Of a stretch of 64,000 bases of DNA, positions 37,751-46,500 are shown piece by piece. A program made the translations under genes and the position numbers. This DNA is from Lacticaseibacillus baoqingensis (GTDB lineage: Bacteria > Bacillota > Bacilli > Lactobacillales > Lactobacillaceae), in assembly GCF_003946165.1 (NCBI RefSeq), contig NZ_RHOI01000001.1, forward strand, positions 103,343 through 167,342. Reading direction: 5' to 3'. The notes beneath the pieces were generated by a model that was not told where the DNA came from, did no database searches, and worked only from the letters and a program-made list of their open reading frames with translations. The stretch's first letter is position 1; each line of letters begins with the position of its first letter.

Positions 37751-39517
37751 ATGCCTTATGATTCATTTCTTGACCGCACGCCCAAAGGCCCCGTGGTGGT
37801 CAATACGCCAGTCACTTGGCGGCTAACAGCGCCAGAAGCACGCGTGGTCACCTTGTTATTGTCCGCCCCTGATCAAAGCATGCACGCGGTGGTCATGACG
37901 GCTTCGGCCAATGGGTGGACGGCGACTTTTGAGCCGCCGCAAGTAGGTGCTTGGTATTATGCCTTTCGGTTGGAAACAGATACTGGCCAAATGACGCTGG
38001 CCGCAGTGGCCGGCGGCTTTGGCGGTCGGGCCCAGCGCTATCATGATCCCAATACCGCGCCTTGGTATCAATTAAGTGTCGTCGCGAAGTTGGAAACGGT
38101 GCCGACTTGGTATCAAGATGCCAGGATCTATCATATTTTTGTGGATCGGTTCAATAATGGCAATGCTGATGGTCATGTGAATGCGCCTAAACCCAACAGC
38201 TTCTTGTATGGACAGCTCAGCGATCAGCCGTATTATGTTAAAGATGCCGCCGGGGAAGTGGTGCGTTGGGATTTTTACGGAGGCAACTTGCAAGGGATCA
38301 TTGCCAAGCTAGATTGGCTCTTACAGCAAGGGTTTACGGCGTTGTATCTCAGCCCGATCTTTGAGGCGCGCAGTAATCATCGTTATGATACCGGCGATTA
38401 TCTAAAAATCGACCCTATGTTAGGGACTTTGGCTGACTTTCAGGCGTTAGTGTCTGGTTTGCATGAGCGCGGGATGCATTTGATCTTAGATGGGGTGTTT
38501 AATCATGTCGGGCGCGATTCGCGCTATTTCAACGCGTTGGGGACTTATGCGGAGGTCGGCGCCGCGCAAAGCCAAGACAGTCCTTATGCGGATTGGTTCG
38601 CGTTCAAACATTTTCCAGATGATTACGACAGTTGGTGGGGTGTCAAAGACCTCCCGGCGATCCGCAAAGCATCGCAAAGCTTTCACGATTTCATTGCTGG
38701 CGGCCCAGATTCAGTGATCGGCTATTGGACGGCATTAGGCGTTGACGGGTGGCGTTTGGATGTGGTCGATGAGCTGGACATTGCCTTTGTCGATCAGATC
38801 CGCGCATTGCTGGCGACGTATCCCGACCGGGTTTTGATCGGTGAAGTTTGGGAAGACGCCTCGCATAAAGTCGCATACGGCAAGCGGCGGCCGTATTTTG
38901 ACGGCGCCCAGCTGCAAGCGGTGATGAATTATCCCCAGCGCCAATTGCTTTTGGATTATGTCCAAGGGCAGCTGACGCCGGCGCAGCTAGGGCGGCGGCT
39001 GCTGACGCTGCAAGAAAATTACCCGCCGCAAGTCTTTGCCTATAATTTCACCAGCCTTTCCACCCATGACACTGCACGCGTGTTGACCGTGTTAGACCAT
39101 GACTTGGCCAAGTTAAAACAAGCCTTGATGTTGTGGGCAGTGTTGCCAGGGAATTTGGTACAGTTTTATGGGGATGAAGCCGGACTTGACGGCGGCCCTG
39201 ATCCGCAAAATCGCAAATATTATCCTTGGGAGCACGTTGATGCAGCCGTTTCAGCGTTATATCAGCAGCTTGGTCAATGGCGCCAGCTGCCGGCCTTGGC
39301 TGGGGCGGTAGGGTTTGCGCCGTTTTGGGATGGTGATTTATTTGGGGTGGTGCGCTTTACCCAAGCACAAGTCGTGGTGGCGGTGTTTAATGCAGGCGAG
39401 CAGGCGGCAACGTTAGATCCGGCTTCCGCAGACCTGCGCTATGTGCCGGCTTGGCTGCATAGTGCCGTGCGCCCATTAACGGTGGCGGCGCATGATTGTA
39501 CGCTGGCGGTGCGCTGA
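37751..39517 (+). CDS. GH13 alpha-glucan hydrolase (neopullulanase/maltogenic amylase-like)
   Basis: A 588-residue cytoplasmic GH13 enzyme with no signal peptide. N-terminal domain of beta strands (about 1-125) as in GH13_20 neopullulanases, then the catalytic barrel: IYHIFVDRFNNGNADGH, LDGVFNHVG (region I), GVDGWRLDVVDELD (nucleophile Asp), VLIGEVWEDA (acid Glu) and SLSTHDTARVL (transition-state Asp). It probably trims branches or maltodextrins left by GlgP. ATG 37751 follows AAAGGAGGTGGC and gives the family length. Last gene of the operon; a terminator follows. The precise specificity (amylase, pullulanase or cyclomaltodextrinase) is uncertain. Confidence 0.88.
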   Translation: MPYDSFLDRTPKGPVVVNTPVTWRLTAPEARVVTLLLSAPDQSMHAVVMTASANGWTATFEPPQVGAWYYAFRLETDTGQMTLAAVAGGFGGRAQRYHDPNTAPWYQLSVVAKLETVPTWYQDARIYHIFVDRFNNGNADGHVNAPKPNSFLYGQLSDQPYYVKDAAGEVVRWDFYGGNLQGIIAKLDWLLQQGFTALYLSPIFEARSNHRYDTGDYLKIDPMLGTLADFQALVSGLHERGMHLILDGVFNHVGRDSRYFNALGTYAEVGAAQSQDSPYADWFAFKHFPDDYDSWWGVKDLPAIRKASQSFHDFIAGGPDSVIGYWTALGVDGWRLDVVDELDIAFVDQIRALLATYPDRVLIGEVWEDASHKVAYGKRRPYFDGAQLQAVMNYPQRQLLLDYVQGQLTPAQLGRRLLTLQENYPPQVFAYNFTSLSTHDTARVLTVLDHDLAKLKQALMLWAVLPGNLVQFYGDEAGLDGGPDPQNRKYYPWEHVDAAVSALYQQLGQWRQLPALAGAVGFAPFWDGDLFGVVRFTQAQVVVAVFNAGEQAATLDPASADLRYVPAWLHSAVRPLTVAAHDCTLAVR

Positions 39518-39539
39518 GCCGTGCATGATGGCCAAAACA

Positions 39540-39590
39540 AAAACGTTCTGGTTGACGATTCAGATGAATCGCGGCACCAGGACGTTTTTT
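39540..39590 (+). terminator. Terminator between the glycogen operon and the convergent TIM-barrel gene
   Basis: AAAACGTTCTGGT pairs with ACCAGGACGTTTT, with an inner GATTC/GAATC arm; A-run on the left and T-run on the right make it usable from both sides. Confidence 0.85.
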
Positions 39591-39607
39591 GGTGGGCGTC
39601 GGTAAAG

Positions 39608-40294
39608 CTACTGAGGGGCGTGTTCGCTGCGATACTGCGCCATTTTAGCTTGGAACGTTTTTTCGGTCATCCCGTAAGCGGTGTAGGTGATCGCATTAGC
39701 ACCAGCGGCAATGGTGGCTTGGATCTGGTCGTCAGTTTTACCGCCAGACGCAATGATCGCAAAATCGGCTGGCACCTGTGTGCGTGCCCAGCTGACTAGT
39801 GCTGGCGTCTCTTTGCCGCCGGCGATGTTCAACGCATTGACCCCGGCGTTGACATAGGCGTGCAGGTCGGCTGAGCGGTTGACGACGGTATAAAAAATCG
39901 GCACATCGACGACTTGGCGGACACTTTTGAGCGTCTCCAGTCCAGTGGGCGCGTTCAAGACGACGGCTTGGGCGCCGTTTTCTTCGGCAAACCGGGCCAC
40001 GGTAGCGGCCCGCAGGCCCTTAGTCAAGCCGCCGCCGACACCGGCTAAGATCGGCACGTTGGCCACTTTGCTGATCGCATCAAGAATGCGGGTGTTCGGC
40101 GTCCATGGGTATACGGCTAAAATCGCATCGGCATCGCAATTGGCGATCAGCGCGACGTCGGTGGAGTAAACGATCGTCTTGATCCGCTTGCCAAACAAGC
40201 GAATGCCAGAAGCATGCCGGATCACATCAGGGGATTCGACAATACTGGTGCGCAAGGCTGACGTCAGGTTGGGAATATTAGATTTGTTTGGCAT
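39608..40294 (-). CDS. TIM-barrel protein of unknown function
   Basis: I do not recognise a specific family function. The 228-residue sequence has eight alternating strand/helix blocks of a beta/alpha barrel with a C-terminal phosphate-binding-like pattern: ILAGVGGGLTKG, AVVLNAP, IFYTVVN, ALNIAGGKET, AIIASGGKTDDQI and ANAITYTAYG. Such proteins in lactobacilli are usually called hydrolase or left hypothetical. ATG 40294 is chosen because AAGGAGGG lies just upstream on the minus strand; the longer open frame to 40597 runs into the tig promoter. It is a lone gene, convergent with the glycogen operon and divergent from tig. Confidence 0.75.
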   Translation of the reverse strand: MPNKSNIPNLTSALRTSIVESPDVIRHASGIRLFGKRIKTIVYSTDVALIANCDADAILAVYPWTPNTRILDAISKVANVPILAGVGGGLTKGLRAATVARFAEENGAQAVVLNAPTGLETLKSVRQVVDVPIFYTVVNRSADLHAYVNAGVNALNIAGGKETPALVSWARTQVPADFAIIASGGKTDDQIQATIAAGANAITYTAYGMTEKTFQAKMAQYRSEHAPQ

Positions 40295-40406
40295 AATAAC
40301 CCTCCTTATCAAGTTGACCATAGCACCGTTAACTGGGGAAATGTAGTCTGTTATTCCAGAAAATGCAAAAATGGACCCAAAAGCGCTATTGTCTGGCTGG
40401 CTTGCG

Positions 40407-40435
40407 TTTACAAATCGCGTCGATTCGGGTATCAT
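40407..40435 (+). promoter_or_regulatory. Promoter of tig
   Basis: TTTACA (40407-40412) and TATCAT (40430-40435) with 17 bases between them, about 45 bases before the tig start. Confidence 0.7.
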
Positions 40436-40478
40436 GGTCAGGTATGCAATAAGAAAATGACTATGTCGGAGGTACAGC

Positions 40479-41762
40479 ATGGCTGCAAAATGGGAAAAGC
40501 AAGGCGCAAATGACGGCGCATTGACTTTTGAAATCGCACAAGACAAGATCAAAGAAGGGTTGGACGTTGCGTTCAACCGCGTGAAGAAGAACCTCAACGT
40601 TCCTGGTTTCCGTAAGGGTCACGTGTCCCGGACCGTGTTCAACCGGATGTACGGTGAAGCGGCATTATATGAAGATGCCTTGAACGTCTTATTACCAGAC
40701 GCTTATCAAGCTGCCGTTGACGAAACCGGGATCGACCCAGTGGACCAACCTAAGATCGACGTTGAAAAAATGGATGAAGGCGAAGCTTGGGTCATCAAAG
40801 CGACAGTAACCGTTAAGCCAGAAGTTAAGCTTGGCGAATACAAGAACTTAGAAGTCGACAAGCAAGAACGGACGGTCAGCGATGCTGACGTCGCTGAAGA
40901 ACTGCAAAAGCGGCGCGAAGGCCAAGCTGAACTGGTCCTTAAAGAAGACGCAGCTGCTGAAAAAGGCGACACCGTCACGATCGACTATGCCGGTACCGTT
41001 GATGGCGTGGCATTTGATGGCGGCACCGCCAAGAATTACAGCCTTGAATTAGGTTCTGGTTCCTTCATTCCTGGTTTTGAAGATCAATTGGTTGGCCACA
41101 AGGCTGGCGAAGAAGTCACCGTCAAGGTCACCTTCCCAGAAGACTACCAAGCTGAAGACCTCAAAGGTAAAGACGCAGAATTCAAGACGATCATTCACGA
41201 AGTCAAGACCAAGGAATTACCTGACTTGGATGATGATTTTGCCAAAGATCTTGATGAAGACGTGGATACCTTAGACGAGCTGAAGGCTAAGATCAAAGAA
41301 GAACTTGAAGGCAAAAAAGCCGAAGCAGCTGACAACGCAGTGCAAGAACAAGCCATTGGCAAAGCCGTCGAAAATGCGACTATTGCGGAGATCCCTCAAG
41401 CAATGATCGATACCGAAGTGCAAAACCAAATGGATCAGTTCATGGGCAACATGCAGCAACAAGGTATCAACCCAGATATGTACTATCAACTGACCGGTAC
41501 CAAAGAAGCCGATTTGAAGAAGCAATTCGCTGCTGACGCTGAAACTCGCGTAAAGACGAACTTAGTCCTTGAAGCCGTCGTAGCTGCTGAAAAGATCGTC
41601 CCAACTGAAAAAGAGATCGAAGCTGAAGTCAAAGACTTAGCCGGCGAATACAACATGGAAGAAAAGGCAGTACGTCAAGCCTTGACTGACGACATGTTGA
41701 AGCATGATATTGGCGTGAAGTCTGCGATCCGTGTGATCACAGAATCCGCTAAAGAAGTTTGA
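40479..41762 (+). CDS. tig: Trigger factor
   Basis: Ribosome-bound chaperone and prolyl isomerase. The 427-residue protein has the L23-binding loop [10 protein letters not shown] (signature GFRxGxxP-like) in the N-domain (1-150), an FKBP-type isomerase domain (about 160-245; [19 protein letters not shown] and [15 protein letters not shown]) and the helical C-domain (250-427). GGAGGTACAGC precedes the ATG. In relatives tig is followed by clpX; here three unrelated genes intervene. Confidence 0.98.
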   Translation: MAAKWEKQGANDGALTFEIAQDKIKEGLDVAFNRVKKNLNVPGFRKGHVSRTVFNRMYGEAALYEDALNVLLPDAYQAAVDETGIDPVDQPKIDVEKMDEGEAWVIKATVTVKPEVKLGEYKNLEVDKQERTVSDADVAEELQKRREGQAELVLKEDAAAEKGDTVTIDYAGTVDGVAFDGGTAKNYSLELGSGSFIPGFEDQLVGHKAGEEVTVKVTFPEDYQAEDLKGKDAEFKTIIHEVKTKELPDLDDDFAKDLDEDVDTLDELKAKIKEELEGKKAEAADNAVQEQAIGKAVENATIAEIPQAMIDTEVQNQMDQFMGNMQQQGINPDMYYQLTGTKEADLKKQFAADAETRVKTNLVLEAVVAAEKIVPTEKEIEAEVKDLAGEYNMEEKAVRQALTDDMLKHDIGVKSAIRVITESAKEV

Positions 41763-41796
41763 TCGCATAACAGATCAACGCTGAACAAGCAAAAAT

Positions 41797-41842
41797 AGGT
41801 GTGGTAGTATGTCAGCTTTGGCATGCTGCGGCACCTTTTTTG
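41797..41842 (+). terminator. Terminator after tig
   Basis: AGGTG(TGG)TAG-TATG pairs imperfectly with CATGCTGCGGCACCT, followed by TTTTTT. Confidence 0.7.
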
Positions 41843-41858
41843 GTGAAAGGAGACGTTT

Positions 41859-42299
41859 ATGGAAATCGTGATCAAAGCCACGACGGAATTAACGACCACT
41901 GAGTTATTGACAGTGTTAGCTGCTCGCGTGCGGGTCTTTGTCGTTGAGCAACAATGTGCCTATCAAGAAGTCGATGCCAGCGACTTTGCTGCGCAACATG
42001 TGATGTTGATGCAAGCGGGGCAATTGGTCGCGTATGCACGGATCATTCCTCATGCAGATGGGCAGCATATCAGTTTTGGCCGGGTGTTGGTAGTGAAAGA
42101 ATACCGCGGTCGGCATTATGGCCGGCAACTTGTCGCGGCGGTATTGGCGGAAATTCACCGCACCCATCCGCAAGCGGCCATCAAGATCCAGGCGCAAAAT
42201 TATTTGCGGGATTTTTATGCCAGTTTCGGATTCCAACCAGTATCGGCGGTGTATCTTGATGATGGGATCCCGCATATTGATATGCTTTTGCCTGCTTAA
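41859..42299 (+). CDS. ElaA-like GNAT family N-acetyltransferase
   Basis: A 146-residue GNAT protein. The start LAARVRVFVVEQQCAYQEVDASD is characteristic of the ElaA group (R-x-VFVVEQ ... Y-x-E-x-D), and the acetyl-CoA loop is seen as RVLVVKEYRGRHYGRQLV. The substrate is unknown. GAAAGGAGACG lies before the ATG, very close to the tig terminator. It begins the accessory block between tig and clpX. Confidence 0.88.
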   Translation: MEIVIKATTELTTTELLTVLAARVRVFVVEQQCAYQEVDASDFAAQHVMLMQAGQLVAYARIIPHADGQHISFGRVLVVKEYRGRHYGRQLVAAVLAEIHRTHPQAAIKIQAQNYLRDFYASFGFQPVSAVYLDDGIPHIDMLLPA

Positions 42300-42368
42300 A
42301 AACTTGCTTATCCTCGCGTCTTCGTGTAGCTTATTTAATGTAAGTGATGCTTGGAGAGAAGGGATAAC

Positions 42369-43310
42369 ATGGCAATTTTGATCGGCTTGATTATTGGGTT
42401 TGGGATCCCGGTGCAAACCGCGATCAACTCTCGTTTGCGCGATGCTGTAGGGTCGCCGTTTTGGTCGTCATTGATCTCGTTTGCGATCGGCACGATCGGC
42501 TTGGCGATCGCCACTGCCTTAAGCGGTGCGGCGTTATTCCCATCCGCGGCAGTCATTGCGACTCAGCCTTGGTGGTTATGGCTGGGCGGCGTGTTTGGGG
42601 TCGTGTATCTGACCAGCAATATCTTGTTGTTTCCTAAGCTTGGCAGTGTGCAAACCGTGATCTTTCCGGTGACTGGACAGATCTTGATGGGGTTGCTGAT
42701 CGATAATGGCGGTTGGTTTGCGGCACCGGTGCAACCCTTGACGCTGATGCGCGGGATCGGCGCCTTGTTGGTGGTCGGCGGCGTGTTGATCACGGTGGCG
42801 TTGCCTGGGATCTTGGCACGGGAGCACGATTTTGGCGGCGGGTCTGAGTTAGTGCCGCATGGTGCTGATTTATGGTTATGGCGTTTGTTAGGGGTGGTCG
42901 CGGGGATGTTGTCTGCCAGCCAAACCGCCGTCAATGGCCATCTCGGCGTGGTTTTACAGTCGACGGCGCAAAGTGCCTTGATTTCATTTGCGATTGGCAC
43001 TGTGGTGTTGGTGGTGATCGTGGCGCTGTTGCACCCGCATTTCACCTATGCACAAACGCGGTCGACGCACCGCTGGTGGATGTGGCTGGGCGGCTTGCTG
43101 GGGGCCACTTTTGTTTTGGGCAATGCTTACTTGGCCCCTACGATCGGCACTGGCTTAGCTGTGGTGATCGTGCTTGTGGGGTTGATGGTCGGCAGTTTGG
43201 CGATCGATCAATTCGGTTGGCTTGCGGCGCCGCGCAGTCCAGTTTCGCGGATCCAATTATTGGGATTGTTCGTGATGATCTTAGGCGTCGTGGCGATCAG
43301 ATTATTATAA
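42369..43310 (+). CDS. DMT-superfamily transporter (DUF606/YdcZ-type, duplicated)
   Basis: Integral membrane protein of 313 residues with ten predicted membrane segments in two homologous halves: GIPVQTAINSRLRDAVGSPFWSSLISFAIGT in the first (shown in parts: AINSRLRDA, LISFAIGTIGL) and AVNGHLGVVLQSTAQSALISFAIGT in the second (AVNGHLG, ALISFAIGTVVL). This internal repeat marks a fused DUF606 pair. The substrate is unknown. ATG 42369 is used, with GAGAAGGGATAAC upstream, rather than the frame start at 42351. Confidence 0.87.
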   Translation: MAILIGLIIGFGIPVQTAINSRLRDAVGSPFWSSLISFAIGTIGLAIATALSGAALFPSAAVIATQPWWLWLGGVFGVVYLTSNILLFPKLGSVQTVIFPVTGQILMGLLIDNGGWFAAPVQPLTLMRGIGALLVVGGVLITVALPGILAREHDFGGGSELVPHGADLWLWRLLGVVAGMLSASQTAVNGHLGVVLQSTAQSALISFAIGTVVLVVIVALLHPHFTYAQTRSTHRWWMWLGGLLGATFVLGNAYLAPTIGTGLAVVIVLVGLMVGSLAIDQFGWLAAPRSPVSRIQLLGLFVMILGVVAIRLL

Positions 43311-43319
43311 ATTAGTTAG

Positions 43320-43350
43320 CGGCTAGTCAACATTGACTAGCCGTTTATTG
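43320..43350 (+). terminator. Perfect inverted repeat after the DMT transporter gene
   Basis: CGGCTAGTCAA and TTGACTAGCCG are separated by two bases (43320-43343) and followed by TTTATTGTATTT. It is probably a terminator with a weak T-run. Confidence 0.65.
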
Positions 43351-43523
43351 TATTTATATGGCAGAATATAGAAAATTAATAGTGAAAATATTCTAATTTT
43401 GTAATAAACTTAATTTGATTAGTTTGGGGGAACGAATCTGGGGCATACGTGCGCGTATTTTTAGCCAGTCTTTTTAGTGTGGGTGACTACCTGATTCACG
43501 GTAAAGGGGAAGGATGGTTCCAG

Positions 43524-46500
43524 ATGACAGAAACGAAAGAACACTATAAATTACATAAATCCGGAAAGCGCTGGGTCGCGATCTTGGTGACTACCGTTAG
43601 CGTTGGTGTCGGCCTCGCCAGTCAGTCGCACTTTGTGAGTGCAGCGGTGACAGGAGATGCCACTGGCGAGCCGCAAGTGACGGCCACTGATCAAGATTCG
43701 CCTGCCGCTGCTGCAGCGACGGCAGCTGATCAGGCAAAATCAACAACGACGCCAGCGGCATCAACTAGCCAAGCGCCGGCGCAAACGACGGCAACCAGTC
43801 AAGCTGCCACGCAGGCAGCGGCAAATGCACCGGTGGGCACGCCGGCAACAGCAACGGTGCCGGCAGCCACTGGTCAAGCTGATACACGACCGCAAAATAC
43901 TGGTGAAACTGCCGCTTCTGAGGTCCAACGGACGGCGGTTTCACCAATTGCTGCGCCGACACCAGCACCGGAGCCAACGCCGACCACTAGTGCGACTGCG
44001 GCTAATTTAAGCATTAATCGCACAACGGTGGGTTATGGACAATCCACTGATCCGCTGAAGATCACGGTCAACATGACAGCAAATGCCGGGGATGTGTTCA
44101 AGATCACGGTTCCGCAGTCGACGGTGACGTTATCCGGCGTCGTAGCGGATAAATTCAGTTCCACGGCGATCGGTACCGTGAGCCAGGTGACCAATGCTGA
44201 TGGCACCGTCACGATCACGGATACGATCAATCAAACCGGTAACTGGACGCAAGCTTTAGTCTATACCCCGCTGAATAATGCCCAGGCGTTAAAAAATGCC
44301 ACGAAAAAAACGATCACGGCGCCAGATAATAAGCCCTATACCGCTACTGTGACTGTCAATGGGGTGGCGCAAACCAGTACGGTCAGTTTCACCGAAGATG
44401 TCGCACCAAAAGCGACGATCACTCCGATCACGCGGTTGTATCCTGATCCGACAGCCACCGCGACGGTGCAAGCCAATACGAATTATGTCTATCAATTTCA
44501 AGTCGATCAAACTAACGGGGTCCGCAATGATGACGCTGCCACGAAGCGGGTCAATGCGACCTTTAATCAAGCCGGTACGACGATCACGATCCCTGTACCC
44601 GCAGATTTTCAATTGGATGCGGTACTCACCCGCGAGCTCAACAGTTTTGGCCCGGATGATCATACCACGATCACCCAGCCAAACGGCAAAGGCGGCAATA
44701 TCGTCATCACGGTACCAGCCGGTTCAACGGTGGATAATGCCGATCAACCGTACCGGCTGGCAGGCCAATACGTATTGCCAACTGGCGGGACTTTAGCGGA
44801 TACCAAGGTGACCACACCGATCACGTTGACCCAAGATATGGGGTCGAGTGTTTTTAAAGCGCAATCGCCAACTGGGTACACCTGGTCAGATAACGTGGTC
44901 GCTTCAACAGCCGACCCTAACGCCAACACCCATGGGGTCACAGGCTATGCGATCAGTGCCGGCGGTAACAGCGGCAGCGATCCAAAACAATTAGTGCTGG
45001 ATGATGATACGAGTGATGATCCAGCGCTGGTGGCAACGTTTGGGTTTAGCAGCATTTCTGCAGCTAATGATCCTGCCCCTACGCCGCTAGCGATCACGGT
45101 GCCAGATGGACTGGCGGTCACCGGGGTCAAGCTGCCGGATGCAGGAACGACGCTGACCCAATATTTGCCTGGGACGACGAGTTATCATTATGTGTTGACG
45201 TTAGCGGATGGCACCACTGAAGCAGGGGACCAAGCGGCTGGAGAAACGATCACGGCCGCTAATGGTGCGCTGATCACCAGTTTTACTTTGACGCCGAATT
45301 ATCTGGCTGCCGGGGCAATTTCAGAACCCACTGGGATCGGTTTGGTCGGTAAATTGGCGGCTGCCTATCAAAACGGGGACGCGGTCAAAATTGGCGATAA
45401 GTTGGAAACGGCCATCAGTATCTTCGGCGGTGCGGCGAAAACCAGCTTTGTCCAAACGGTGAGCGAAGAGATCAATCAACCGGCGTTATATAATGCCCGC
45501 GGCAGTAACCAGCCTGGTGCCGTGGCGGATACCGAAGCGGTCAGCACCCAATCCGGCTCTGCTGGGAATGTCAATCAGATCTGGGAACCGATTTTCTATT
45601 GGGTCGTGGATAAGGCTTATACAGTCAAAGTAAACGCCCCAGGTGCTAAAGTGTCCAGCACGGATACGAATGATGGCACCAAGACGGTGGTGAAAATTGA
45701 TTATACTGGAACGGGTTATTACAACACGAATGGTCAAGGCAACTTGGTCACCATCACGAATGCGCCAGATGCCTTAAACGGCACCTACCCGATCTTAGCC
45801 TATGTATCATCGTCGCGGACCAAGTTCCCAACGACGATTCCTGGCAGTTATACCGTGGTGCCAGCAGATTCACTTGATCAAACGGATGGCGATGCCAAAG
45901 CGGTCGCATTCGGGTATCGGCAGTGGGATATTTCGACGATTTCTGGTACCTATGCGGCGTATTTGGCCCAAGGTGATGATGCGACGGCTCAACAAACTGG
46001 AACCACAGACAAAAACAGTACCAAGCCGATGACGTTTTTCGCCAACGTGATCAATACCGCTGACGATACCGATAATACAGCGGTACTGGTCAATTTGCCG
46101 CAAACTGGTGACCGCCAAGGGTCGCAATATACGTTTAAACTCACAGGCCCAATCAGCTTGCCAGCAGAATTGCAACCAGCAGCCGCTGGCGGGGTCACGA
46201 TTCCGCTTGATCATGCGCAAGTATTGTACTCAACGACAGCGACCGCGATCGACACCAGCAGCACCACCATTCCGACCACTGGTTTTGTGACCGCAGATCA
46301 AGTCACCAATTGGGATGACGTCAAGTCAGTGCTGTTGATGATCGGCACGATGCCTGCTAATACCACCACCGGTCGGATCGCACTGACTGGGACGGTTGAC
46401 GCCAAAAACTTGCAAGCTGGTAAAACCGGCTATCTGCAAGCAGCGCTATATACTGCTGGGAGTACGCCAAATGTCACGGATAAAGCCAGTGCCATTACCA

